Assembly (NCBI RefSeq): GCF_000934725.1
Contig: NZ_JYNS01000003.1
Span: 186,001-250,000, forward strand
DNA: 64,000 nucleotides
DNA from: Methyloterricola oryzae
GTDB taxonomy: Bacteria; Pseudomonadota; Gammaproteobacteria; Methylococcales; Methylococcaceae
Reading direction: 5' to 3'
The position numbers and the translations under genes are program-made. Every line of letters begins with the position of its first letter. Within the stretch, counting starts at the first letter, position 1. The notes beneath the pieces are model-generated. The model saw nothing but the letters and a program-made list of their open reading frames with translations. It did no database searches and was not told the DNA's origin. Below are positions 30,125 through 39,203 of this stretch, piece by piece.

Positions 30125-32233
30125 ATGACAGACATTCCAAGCGTTTCGCAGGCCCTGGTTGCTGACGACGACCCGACCCTCAGGCTGCTCTTGAGCCAGG
30201 CTCTGGGCAATTGGGGCTATAGCGTCCTGGAAGCCAGCGATGGACAGCAGGCGGTGGACATGGCCATCGCCCATCAACCAGCGATCGTGTTCATGGACCT
30301 GCTCATGCCCGTGCTGGACGGTTACGCCGCCTGCCAGGCCATCCGACGGTCCCCTGAGGCCGCCCACATTCCCATCATCGTCGTGACCGGCCGGGAAGAC
30401 ATCGAGGCCATCGAGGCAGCCTTTCAAGCGGGCGCCACCGATTTCACCACCAAGCCCATCAACTGGCCCTTGCTGCGCCACCGGCTGCAGTTCGTGTTGC
30501 GCGCCAGTCACGCCTTCCGCGAGGTCAAGGCCAGCGAACAGCGCTACGCGCTGGCCGCGCGCGGCGCCAATGACGGCCTCTGGGACTGGGACCTGCTGCA
30601 CAACCGTATTTACTTCGCGCCGCGCTGGAAGCAGATGCTGGGCCATGCTGAAGATGCCGTGGGCGAAGATCCCTCCGAGTGGTTCAAGCGAGTGCATCCG
30701 GACGATCTCCCCCGCCTCAGCAACACGCTGGACGAGCACCTGTCGGGACGCTCCGACCATTTCGAAAACGAGCACCGCATGCTCGCCGCGGACGGCAGCT
30801 ACCGCTGGATGCTGTGCCGCGGGCTTGCCATCCGCGATGACCTGAATACCGCCATGCGCATCGCAGGCTCGCAGAGCGACATCACCCTGCGCAAACAGGC
30901 CGAGTCGCAACTGGCGCACGACGCCTACCATGACACCTTGACCCAGTTGCCCAACCGGCTGCTGTTCCATGACAGGCTGCAGCATGCGATCCGCGCGGCA
31001 CAACGGCGGCCCAACTTCCGCTTTGCGGTCCTGTTCATGGACATCGACCGTTTCAAGGTAATCAACGACAGCCTCGGCCACCCCATAGGCGATCGCGTGA
31101 TCCTGGAAGTGGCCGCACGGGTGGGCTCCTGCATCCGCGACAACGACACCCTGTCGCGACTGGGTGGCGACGAATTCACCGTGCTGATCGAGGATATCGC
31201 CGACAAGGAATTCGTCACAGACCTGGTCGAGCGGATCCAGACTGTCGTGGGCCGGCCGTTCCAGGTGGATGGCCACGAATTGCGGCCCAGTCTCAGCATC
31301 GGCGTCACCTTAAGTCACGAGCGCTATGAGAATGCCGACGAAATGCTGCGGGACGCCGACACCGCCATGTACTGCGCCAAGAAGACCGGGAAGGGTCAGT
31401 TCGCCCTGTTCGACGCCGAGATGCACATGCAGGCGCTGCAGTCCCTCATGCTGGAGTCGGAGATCCGCTCGGCCCTGTCGTCCGGGCAGTTCATCCTGCG
31501 CTTTCAGCCCATCGTTGCCATGTCCAGCGGCCGCACCGTGGGACTGGAAGCCTTGTTGCGATGGCAACATCCGCGCCGCGGCGAATTGCTGCCGGAAGCC
31601 TTCCTCAGTTCGGCGGAGGAAACCGGCCTCATCGTTCCTCTGGGGCGCTGGGTGTTGCGGGAAACCTGCAGGCACTTGATCGATTGGGAGCGCAGCGCGC
31701 CGCTGCCGGCAGACTGGTTCGTCAGCGTCAACTGCTCCGTGCGCGAGTTTCACCACCCCAATTTTGCCGCGGATGTGGAGAAAATCCTCGAAGAACATGG
31801 ACTCGCGCCCTCGCGGCTGCGCATCGAGATCACCGAGCAGGTCATCAACCACAACCGTCAGAGTGCGGAGGCCGTGCTCAAGGACTTGCACCGTCTGGGC
31901 ATCCGCGTCGGCATCGACGACTTCGGCTCCACCGCGTCCACCCTGAGCAGCCTGGAGAACCTGCCCATCGACTTCCTGAAGATCGACCGCTCCTTCATGC
32001 ACAATGTCGATGGCGAAAACCGGATGGAGCTGATCAAGGCGGTCGTAACGCTGGTACACAAGCTCAACATGTTCGTCGTCGGCGAGGGCAGCGAGACGGT
32101 GGCCGAAGTGGAACGCCTGAGCCAGCTGGCCTGCGAGTTCGGACAGGGCAATTACTTCCAGAAGCCGGTGCTGGCGCACGAGGTCGTGCCGATGTTGCTC
32201 AAGGGCTCCCTGCCCGGAGGGTATCAGCCGTAA
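30125..32233 (+). CDS. REC-PAS-GGDEF-EAL cyclic-di-GMP regulator
   Basis: A 702-residue regulator. Receiver domain at the N-terminus (Asp58 in VFMDLLMP), a PAS domain (about 140-260), GGDEF (intact at 347-351 with an RDND I-site five residues before) and EAL (475-477). The EAL domain keeps SVNCS, ITEQV, LKIDRSF and EGSET, but loop 6, normally [10 protein letters not shown], reads DDFGSTASTL, which may weaken phosphodiesterase activity. The start at ATG 30125 is chosen because the receiver fold begins just after it. First gene of a compact six-gene operon; 46 nt separate it from the next gene. The receiver suggests phosphorylation by the operon's hybrid kinase. Confidence 0.9.
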   Translation: MTDIPSVSQALVADDDPTLRLLLSQALGNWGYSVLEASDGQQAVDMAIAHQPAIVFMDLLMPVLDGYAACQAIRRSPEAAHIPIIVVTGREDIEAIEAAFQAGATDFTTKPINWPLLRHRLQFVLRASHAFREVKASEQRYALAARGANDGLWDWDLLHNRIYFAPRWKQMLGHAEDAVGEDPSEWFKRVHPDDLPRLSNTLDEHLSGRSDHFENEHRMLAADGSYRWMLCRGLAIRDDLNTAMRIAGSQSDITLRKQAESQLAHDAYHDTLTQLPNRLLFHDRLQHAIRAAQRRPNFRFAVLFMDIDRFKVINDSLGHPIGDRVILEVAARVGSCIRDNDTLSRLGGDEFTVLIEDIADKEFVTDLVERIQTVVGRPFQVDGHELRPSLSIGVTLSHERYENADEMLRDADTAMYCAKKTGKGQFALFDAEMHMQALQSLMLESEIRSALSSGQFILRFQPIVAMSSGRTVGLEALLRWQHPRRGELLPEAFLSSAEETGLIVPLGRWVLRETCRHLIDWERSAPLPADWFVSVNCSVREFHHPNFAADVEKILEEHGLAPSRLRIEITEQVINHNRQSAEAVLKDLHRLGIRVGIDDFGSTASTLSSLENLPIDFLKIDRSFMHNVDGENRMELIKAVVTLVHKLNMFVVGEGSETVAEVERLSQLACEFGQGNYFQKPVLAHEVVPMLLKGSLPGGYQP

Positions 32234-32279
32234 TGGCCTGGCCGCGAAGCGAGCCGGCCGGTCAACGCGGGGACCGGTC

Positions 32280-34442
32280 ATGAACCGCAACCACGAGCCC
32301 TGGGACTCGGGCCGCTCCGGACTTGGCCTCACCGCCCTGGTGGTGGACGATGATGAGGGCACGCGCTTGCTCTTGCGGTCCGTGGTCGAGCAGTTGGGCT
32401 ACCATGTGGTCGAAGCGGTGGACGGCAAGGAGGCGCTGGCGGCCTTCGTCAAAAACGCCCCGCAGTTGATCGTCATGGACGTCCTGATGCCACGCATGGA
32501 CGGCTTCCAGTGCTGCCAGGCGATCCGCGCAGAGCCTGCCGGTTCCGATGTCCCCGTCGTGCTGGTGACCGGCGTGGATGACAATCCCTCCATCGAGCGG
32601 GCCTACCAGGTGGGCGCCACCGACTTCGTGCGCAAGCCGATCAACTGGATCATCCTGCGTCACCGCATCGCCTTCATCACCCGCGCCAACACCGCCTTCC
32701 AAGACCTCAAGCGCAGCGAGGCGCGTCTGGTTCAAGCGCAGCGACTGGCCAAGCTTGCCGCCTGGGAATGGCACTTGCACCGGCGCGAATTCGAAGTCTC
32801 GCAGGAACTGGCCGATCTGCTTTCCCTGCAGCTGCGGCAGGCGCGGCTGGGCGAGGATGAGTTCTGGAGTACCGTCCCCGAAACCATGCGCGAGCGTCTG
32901 GCGCCGACCCTGATCGACGCATTGCGGGACCAGCGCGGCTTCAGCGTGGATTTCCGCCTCATCAGGGACAAGCGCGAACGCATCATCCACGCGGAAGGCG
33001 AGTTTGTGAGTTTTGCGGGCGGCGTGCCGGAAGCCATGCACTGCATCATGCAGGACGTCACCGATCAGTACCTGGCGCAAGAGGAAATCTTTCGTCTGTC
33101 CCATTACGACTGGCTCACCGGACTGCCCAACCAGAGCCTATTCACTGAGCAGTTGCGGGTCGCCCTGCTGCGAGGCAAGCGTCAGGGAACGGATATCGGC
33201 ATCATCTACCTGGGTCTGGGGCGCATCAAGGCGGTCCGGGAAGCCATGGGGCCCGCATTCGCGGACCGGGTCGTGCGGGAAGCGGCCCTGGTCATCCAGG
33301 ACTCCCTCAAATCGATGAAGATCGGCGACAGCGCGCGGGTGGAGATAGCCCGTTACGGCGCCATCGAATTCACCATTTTTGTTGATCAGATCGAATGTCC
33401 CGATCCAGCCGGCAGCGCACTGCCGTTCATAGCCCAGCGCCTGCTCGACGATTTGTCGGAACCCCTGAAAGTGGACCTTCACACGGTTCCCGTGGCCTGC
33501 AGCATTGGCATCGTCTGCGCCAAGGGAGGCCAGGGGGAGGCCGAAACCCTGCTCAAATACGCCCATGTGGCCATGAACGCGGCGCGTGCCAAGGGCGAGC
33601 GCGCCTACGAGTTCCATTCCACCGAGATCCAGCGCCAGGTCATGGAACGTTTCAGCCTGGAAAGCCAGTTGCTCGCCGCCGTCCGCCAGAATGCCCTGAG
33701 TGTCCATTTTCAGCCCCAGATCGACATCGCCAGCGGCACAATCCGCGGCTTTGAAGCCCTGGCACGCTGGCAGCATGTAGATCTCGGCATGATACCGCCG
33801 GACCGCTTCATTCCCATCGCCGAAGAATCGGGACTGATCCTGGAGTTGGGCGAGCAGATTCTGGTGAAGGCGCTGACGGAAGCGAAAACCTGGCCGGCGT
33901 CCGAGGACTGCCCCATCCTGCTTTCGGTGAATGTATCCGCGCACCAGCTCTGGAGCCGCCAATTCGTCCAGTTGGTGCAGCGGGCGCTGGAGACCAGCGG
34001 CGTGACGCCGACGTCTTTGGTGCTCGAGCTGACGGAAAGCGTGCTCATCAAGAACCTGGAAAGTACGCTGCGCATCCTCCACAGCCTCAAGGACCTGGGC
34101 GTCCGGTTGTCCCTGGATGATTTCGGCACCGGATTCTCCTCCATGAGCTACTTTCGGGATCTGCCCATGGATGAATTGAAGATCGACCGAAGCTTCGTGA
34201 AGGCGCTGGAACCAGGCACCCGTGAATTGGCCATCGTCCGCTCGGTGATCTCTTTGGGGCACAACCTGGACCTCAACATCGTCGCCGAGGGCGTGGAAAC
34301 CGAGTACCAATTGAAGGTACTCGCCAGCCAGGGCTGCGACAGTGCGCAGGGTTATCTGATCAGCCAGCCGATGCCCGCCGCGGCGGTCGGCCCCTATGTC
34401 AGGGAGTTCGAGGGCAGTGCAGGAAGCTCGCTGTTTGGATGA
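32280..34442 (+). CDS. REC-degenerate GGDEF-EAL protein, likely c-di-GMP phosphodiesterase
   Basis: A 720-residue protein paralogous in layout to its upstream neighbour. Receiver Asp67 is intact (VMDVLMPRMDG). A PAS-like segment follows (about 150-270). The cyclase motif is degenerate: YGAIEF at 359-364 stands where GGDEF should be, so it is not a cyclase. The EAL domain (EAL at 492-494) is complete, with SVNVS, LELTES, DDFGTGFSSMSY, LKIDRSF and AEGVET, predicting an active phosphodiesterase. Its last 8 nt overlap the start of the first TonB receptor gene. Probably controlled by phosphorylation of its receiver. Confidence 0.9.
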   Translation: MNRNHEPWDSGRSGLGLTALVVDDDEGTRLLLRSVVEQLGYHVVEAVDGKEALAAFVKNAPQLIVMDVLMPRMDGFQCCQAIRAEPAGSDVPVVLVTGVDDNPSIERAYQVGATDFVRKPINWIILRHRIAFITRANTAFQDLKRSEARLVQAQRLAKLAAWEWHLHRREFEVSQELADLLSLQLRQARLGEDEFWSTVPETMRERLAPTLIDALRDQRGFSVDFRLIRDKRERIIHAEGEFVSFAGGVPEAMHCIMQDVTDQYLAQEEIFRLSHYDWLTGLPNQSLFTEQLRVALLRGKRQGTDIGIIYLGLGRIKAVREAMGPAFADRVVREAALVIQDSLKSMKIGDSARVEIARYGAIEFTIFVDQIECPDPAGSALPFIAQRLLDDLSEPLKVDLHTVPVACSIGIVCAKGGQGEAETLLKYAHVAMNAARAKGERAYEFHSTEIQRQVMERFSLESQLLAAVRQNALSVHFQPQIDIASGTIRGFEALARWQHVDLGMIPPDRFIPIAEESGLILELGEQILVKALTEAKTWPASEDCPILLSVNVSAHQLWSRQFVQLVQRALETSGVTPTSLVLELTESVLIKNLESTLRILHSLKDLGVRLSLDDFGTGFSSMSYFRDLPMDELKIDRSFVKALEPGTRELAIVRSVISLGHNLDLNIVAEGVETEYQLKVLASQGCDSAQGYLISQPMPAAAVGPYVREFEGSAGSSLFG
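34421..34426 (+). promoter_or_regulatory. Ribosome site deciding the first TonB-receptor start
   Basis: AGGAAG sits 8 nt before TTG 34435, while ATG 34396 has no ribosome site. This supports the TTG start. Confidence 0.5.
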
Positions 34443-36513
34443 GATAAAGGCACCTGGCCTGCCGATCGTGCCCACGCGCCTACGCGGCGTCGCGGCCTTG
34501 CTGCTGTGCGTCCTGGCCAGCCCGCCGCCCTCGGCGGCTGAGGCCCAGGAGGACGCGAAAATCAGCGACATGAATCTGGAACAGCTGATGCAAATGGAAG
34601 TCACCAGCGTGAGCAAGAAGGCCCAGAAACTCTCCGACACGGCCGCCGCCATCTATGTCATCACCCAGGAGGACATCCGCCGCAGCGGCGTCACCAACAT
34701 ACCCGAGGCGCTGCGCCTGGCCCCTGGCATCCACGTGGCGCGTGTGGACGCCAACAAATGGGCTATCACCGCACGCGGCTTCAACGGGCGCTTCGCCAAC
34801 AAGCTGCTGGTGCTGATGGATGGGCGCAGCGTCTATACCCCCACCTTTGCCGGCGTCTACTGGGACGTGCAGGACACGGTGCTGGAAGACATCGACCGCA
34901 TCGAAGTGATCCGTGGCCCGGGTGCTACCGTCTGGGGCGCCAATGCGGTCAATGGCGTCATCAACATCATCACCAAGGAGGCCGCCAAAACCCAGGGCGG
35001 TCAGGTCAATGTCGGCGTGGGCAGCCAGGAGCGCGCCTTCGGCAGCGCCCGCTACGGCTTCAACCTCGACGAACACACCCATGGCCGCGTCTATTTCAAG
35101 GGCTTCGACCGCGAGCGCTTCCACATCGACGATCCCGTCGACCGCGGCGGCTCCGACGCCTGGAACTCCCTGCGCGGCGGCTTCCGCCTGGACCGCGACG
35201 ACAAGTCCGGCGACCTGCTCACCTTGCAGGGCGACGTTTACACCGGCCAATACAATCAGGTGCTGGGTTTCGGCGCGCCACCCCCGACGCCCGACCATGT
35301 TCACGACCTCGCCAATATGGCCGGCGGCAACCTGCTGGGCCGCTGGAAGAAGGCCTTGAGCCTGGACTCGGACCTCAGCCTGCAATTCTTCTACGACCAC
35401 ACCGAGCGCCATGAAGCCATCGTGGATCAGGTGGACGACACCCTGGACCTGGATTTCCAGCACCATTTCGCCTGGGGCGAGCGCCAGGACATCGTCTGGG
35501 GCCTGGGCTACCGCTACATCCACGACGATCTGAGCAATAATTCCATCTTCACCTGGACCAGCCGCAGCCGGAACCTGCAGCTGTTCAGCGGTTTCATCCA
35601 GAATGAAATCAGCCTGCTGCCGGAGCAGCTCAAGCTCACCCTGGGCAGCAAGCTGGAGCACAACGACTTCACCGGCTTCGTGGTGCAGCCATCGGCACGG
35701 CTGTCCTGGACGCCAAATTCGCAGCACGCGCTGTGGGGCGCCATTTCCCGCGCCGTGCGCACGCCCAGCCGCGTCGAACAGGACAGCCGTTTCTACTCGC
35801 TGACGCCCCTGCCGCCCCTGAGCGGCGACAACCCGACCCCCTTCCCGGTGTATTTCTCGGCCGTGGGCCGCCCGGACTACCAGGCCGAGGACATGATCGC
35901 CTTCGAACTCGGCCACCGCTTCATGCCCTCGCCCGAGTTTTCCCTGGACACGGCACTGTTCTACAACATCTACAACCGCCTGCGCAGCTTCCGCGGCGGC
36001 ACCCCGACCCTCACCGGCCTGTCCTATGTGGATCAGCCCGTGGACTTCTACAACGACATGCGCGGCAACACCTACGGCGCGGAATTGGACGCCAAGTGGA
36101 CGCCCACGCCCTGGTGGACCCTGGAAGCTCAATACACCTATCTGGGCATGGACCTGACCTCCCGCCCCGACCCCTTCGAGAATGCCGGCGCGGTTGAAGC
36201 CACCGACCCCTCGCAGCAGTGGTCGCTGCGCAGCAGTTTCGACCTGCCCGAGAACGTCGAGGTCGACCTGCGCCTGCGCTATGTGGACCACATCGTGGCG
36301 GGGCTGCCAATCCCCGGATTCGAGACCCCGATTCCCGACTACCTGGCCCTGGATGCACGGCTGGGCTGGCGACCGCACCCGAACCTCGACCTGTCCCTGG
36401 TAGGCCAGAACCTCCTGGACAGTCATCACCCGGAGTTCTACCAGGAGTCCTTCCAGGGCGCCATGTCGGAGGTCCCGCGTGGATTCTATCTAAAAGCCGA
36501 TTGGAGATTCTGA
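34435..36513 (+). CDS. TonB-dependent outer-membrane receptor, first of a tandem pair
   Basis: About 692 residues. A signal peptide core (GVAALLLCVLASPPPSAAEA) is followed by the LEQLMQMEVTSVSKKAQKLSD leader typical of one TonB-receptor subgroup, a plug domain (YVITQEDIRRSG to INIITKEA) and a 22-strand barrel ending in ...YLKADWRF with terminal Phe. I prefer TTG 34435 (ribosome site AGGAAG 8 nt upstream) over ATG 34396, which has none and gives an over-long leader. Ligand unknown. The partner receptor follows after one base, and a YfiR-family gene comes next, so it is probably an uptake or sensing channel tied to the c-di-GMP/phosphorelay genes of the operon. Confidence 0.88.
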   Translation: MDEIKAPGLPIVPTRLRGVAALLLCVLASPPPSAAEAQEDAKISDMNLEQLMQMEVTSVSKKAQKLSDTAAAIYVITQEDIRRSGVTNIPEALRLAPGIHVARVDANKWAITARGFNGRFANKLLVLMDGRSVYTPTFAGVYWDVQDTVLEDIDRIEVIRGPGATVWGANAVNGVINIITKEAAKTQGGQVNVGVGSQERAFGSARYGFNLDEHTHGRVYFKGFDRERFHIDDPVDRGGSDAWNSLRGGFRLDRDDKSGDLLTLQGDVYTGQYNQVLGFGAPPPTPDHVHDLANMAGGNLLGRWKKALSLDSDLSLQFFYDHTERHEAIVDQVDDTLDLDFQHHFAWGERQDIVWGLGYRYIHDDLSNNSIFTWTSRSRNLQLFSGFIQNEISLLPEQLKLTLGSKLEHNDFTGFVVQPSARLSWTPNSQHALWGAISRAVRTPSRVEQDSRFYSLTPLPPLSGDNPTPFPVYFSAVGRPDYQAEDMIAFELGHRFMPSPEFSLDTALFYNIYNRLRSFRGGTPTLTGLSYVDQPVDFYNDMRGNTYGAELDAKWTPTPWWTLEAQYTYLGMDLTSRPDPFENAGAVEATDPSQQWSLRSSFDLPENVEVDLRLRYVDHIVAGLPIPGFETPIPDYLALDARLGWRPHPNLDLSLVGQNLLDSHHPEFYQESFQGAMSEVPRGFYLKADWRF

Positions 36514-36514
36514 C

Positions 36515-38632
36515 GTGAAGGAAAACTCGATCTTCAAGCCCTCCCCTCGGCGATCCGCCGCCAGTACCTCCTTGCCTCCCGAACAGCGGCGCCTGGCGCG
36601 GATTGCGGCCCGCGCAGGCTTGCTCGCCCTGCTGTTGCAAGGGGCCCCGTTTGTCTGCGCCCAGGAGTCCGACATCACGGACCTGAACCTGGAGCAACTG
36701 ATGAACATGGAGGTCACCAGCGTCAACAAGAAGGCGCAGAAACTGTCGGGAGTCGCCGCCGCCGTCTACGTCATCACCCAGGAGGACATCCGTCGCAGCG
36801 GCGTCACCAGCATTCCCGAAGCCCTGCGCCTGGCGCCCGGCGTGCAGGTGGCGCGCATCGACGCCAACAAGTGGGCCATCACTGCGCGCGGCTTCAACGG
36901 CCGCTTCGCCAACAAGCTGCTGGTGCTGATGGACGGCCGCAACGTGTACACGCCCACCTACGCCGGCGTCTACTGGGAAGCCCAAGACACGGTTCTTGAG
37001 GACATCGACCGCATCGAGGTGATCCGGGGTCCCGGCGCCACCGCCTGGGGCAGCAATGCCGTCAATGGTGTGGTCAACATCATCACCAAGCAGGCGGCGA
37101 AAACCCAGGGCGGCGAAGTCACGATTGCCGCGGGCAGCCCGGAACGCGTTTTTGGCAGCGCGCGCTACGGTTTTCAGTGGGGCGAAAACACCCATGGCCG
37201 CGTCTATGTCAAAGGCTTCGACTTTGACCGCTTCCATGTGCTGGACGCCGAAGACAAGGGCGGCAGTGACGCCTGGAACTCCCAGCGTGGAGGTTTCCGC
37301 CTGGACCACGACAGCCGCGACGGCGAACTCTGGACCCTGCAGGGCGACATGTACACCGGCAGCCTCAATCAGGACCTGGAACTGCCGCAGCTCACCGCTC
37401 CCTACTCACTGCACCTGCACGACACACCCAACATGGCGGGCGCCAACCTGCTGGGCCGCTGGCAGAAGGCGCTGGGCATCGGCGAGGATATCAGCCTGCA
37501 GGTGTTCTACGACCACACCGTTCGCAACGAGTCCTTCATCGACGAAAGGCGCGACACCGTCGATGTGGATTTCCAGCATCATCTCCCTTTCGGTGAGTGG
37601 CACGACGTGATCTGGGGGCTGGGCTACCGCTACACCTATGACCGCATTCCAGGCTCGCCCTATGTCAGCTTCGGCCAGCCCGGACGCGGAATCAACCTCT
37701 ACAGCGGCTTCCTGCAGGACGAAATCAGCCTGATTCCTGACCAGCTCAAGCTGACCTTGGGCAGTAAGCTGGAGCATAACGACTTCACCGGATTCGAGGT
37801 CCAGCCCTCTTTGCGGCTGGCCTGGACCCCCAACAACCAGCATGCCGTGTGGGGCGCGGTATCCCGGGCAGTCAGGACCCCCAGCCGCGCGGAGGATTCC
37901 GCCAACACGCGCATCATGGTGCTGCCGCCGTTCGACGGCCCCAACGTCTCGCCGTTTCCAGTCGCGTTGCAGATTCGTCACAACAAGGCCTTCCTGGCGG
38001 AAACCCTGCTCGGCTTTGAACTGGGTTACCGATTCATGCCGTCCACCACGCTCACCATGGAGACGGCGCTTTTCTATAACGTCTACAACCGCCTGCGCGG
38101 GCTGGCGCGCGGGGATGTATCCCTGCAGCAGTCAGGAAGCACGCTCTACGCCCAGCAGGAACTGCCCTTCAGCAACAACCAGTCTGCGCACACCTACGGG
38201 GGCGAGCTGGCCATCAACTGGAACCCCGAGCCCTGGTGGACGCTGCAAGCCCATTACAGCTACATTGGCGTGGACTTGGTGGACAACGGCATCGCTTTCA
38301 GCTCCGGCGAGGGCCTCGACGCCAGTACGACGCCCCAGCAGCAGTGGTCGCTGCGCTCAGGCTTCGACCTGCCCTACGATGTGGAACTGGACCTGTGGCT
38401 GCGCTATGTGGACCGCATCCGCGCGGGTACCCCGCAAGTGTCCATTCCCGATTACCTGACACTGGATGCCCGCCTGGGCTGGCGGCCCCATCCTTCCTTG
38501 GACCTGTCCCTGGTGGGACAGAACCTGCTGGATAGCGCCCACCCCGAGTTCATCATGGAAAGCGGGTTCCAAGGCAATACAGTGGTGGAAATCCCGCGCG
38601 GTTTCTATCTCAAGGCGAACTGGCGGTTCTGA
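36515..38632 (+). CDS. TonB-dependent outer-membrane receptor, second of a tandem pair
   Basis: A 705-residue paralogue of the preceding receptor, alike throughout the plug (LEQLMNMEVTSVNKKAQKLSG, SVYT/NVYTPTYAGVYW, IEVIRGPGAT) and barrel, ending YLKANWRF. It starts at GTG 36515, one base after the upstream stop, with a GGAG ribosome site 8 nt before. The signal peptide is long, with a hydrophobic core LLALLLQGAPFVCA. Differences concentrate in presumed extracellular loops (for example the stretch around residues 455-480 and 525-560), suggesting different ligands. Its stop overlaps the YfiR-family start by one base. Confidence 0.9.
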   Translation: MKENSIFKPSPRRSAASTSLPPEQRRLARIAARAGLLALLLQGAPFVCAQESDITDLNLEQLMNMEVTSVNKKAQKLSGVAAAVYVITQEDIRRSGVTSIPEALRLAPGVQVARIDANKWAITARGFNGRFANKLLVLMDGRNVYTPTYAGVYWEAQDTVLEDIDRIEVIRGPGATAWGSNAVNGVVNIITKQAAKTQGGEVTIAAGSPERVFGSARYGFQWGENTHGRVYVKGFDFDRFHVLDAEDKGGSDAWNSQRGGFRLDHDSRDGELWTLQGDMYTGSLNQDLELPQLTAPYSLHLHDTPNMAGANLLGRWQKALGIGEDISLQVFYDHTVRNESFIDERRDTVDVDFQHHLPFGEWHDVIWGLGYRYTYDRIPGSPYVSFGQPGRGINLYSGFLQDEISLIPDQLKLTLGSKLEHNDFTGFEVQPSLRLAWTPNNQHAVWGAVSRAVRTPSRAEDSANTRIMVLPPFDGPNVSPFPVALQIRHNKAFLAETLLGFELGYRFMPSTTLTMETALFYNVYNRLRGLARGDVSLQQSGSTLYAQQELPFSNNQSAHTYGGELAINWNPEPWWTLQAHYSYIGVDLVDNGIAFSSGEGLDASTTPQQQWSLRSGFDLPYDVELDLWLRYVDRIRAGTPQVSIPDYLTLDARLGWRPHPSLDLSLVGQNLLDSAHPEFIMESGFQGNTVVEIPRGFYLKANWRF

Positions 38633-39201
38633 TGAGCGGACGGACACGCGCCATTCCGTTTCACCTAAGGCTGCGGCGGTGCGCCCTGAACGCGCTGCTC
38701 AGCAGCCTGCTGCTTGGCCTCTCCGCCACTACTGTCCAGGGCGCGGATCAGGGCGCGGTTCAATTGGCCTTCCTCTACAATTTCACGAAATTCGTGACCT
38801 GGCCCGAAGCGGCCATGAAGGCGGCGTCGGAATTCGAGCTGTGTATCCTGGGCGATGACCCCTTCGGCCCCACCCTGGACGAACTGAGCAGCAAGACCGT
38901 ACGCGACAAGCCGGTGCGCATCACCCGCCCGCGCAGCGCGGCGGCGCTGCTCAAGTGCCAACTGGTCTACATCGCCCCGTCCGAGAGCTGGCGCCTCAAA
39001 CAGATCCTGCAGGAGATCGGCAGGGCCCCGATACTCAGCATCAGCAGCCTGGACGATTTTGCTGATCAGGGCGGCGTCATCCGCCAGTTCTGGGAAAACG
39101 GCAAGCCTCGCTTCGAGATCAACCTCAAGGCCGCGCAGCAATCCGGGCTGAGCCTGAGTTCCAAGCTACTGGAACTGGCGGCCCGCATCATTAAGGAATA
39201 G
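38632..39201 (+). CDS. YfiR-family (DUF4154) periplasmic protein
   Basis: A 189-residue exported protein with a signal peptide (hydrophobic core [17 protein letters not shown]) and the YfiR-family start of the mature chain, [18 protein letters not shown]. Further family marks are [12 protein letters not shown] and the closing [20 protein letters not shown]. In Pseudomonas, YfiR binds the periplasmic CHASE8 domain of the cyclase YfiN and represses it. Here the next gene, 2 nt away, encodes a kinase with such a domain, so an equivalent inhibitory contact is likely. The start ATG overlaps the receptor stop (TGATG). Confidence 0.9.
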   Translation: MSGRTRAIPFHLRLRRCALNALLSSLLLGLSATTVQGADQGAVQLAFLYNFTKFVTWPEAAMKAASEFELCILGDDPFGPTLDELSSKTVRDKPVRITRPRSAAALLKCQLVYIAPSESWRLKQILQEIGRAPILSISSLDDFADQGGVIRQFWENGKPRFEINLKAAQQSGLSLSSKLLELAARIIKE

Positions 39202-39203
39202 AC

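Noticed and set aside
34480-36429. A 649-codon minus-strand frame opposite the first TonB receptor
   Set aside because: Low-complexity His/Gln/Val/Gly-rich antisense shadow of a clear coding gene.
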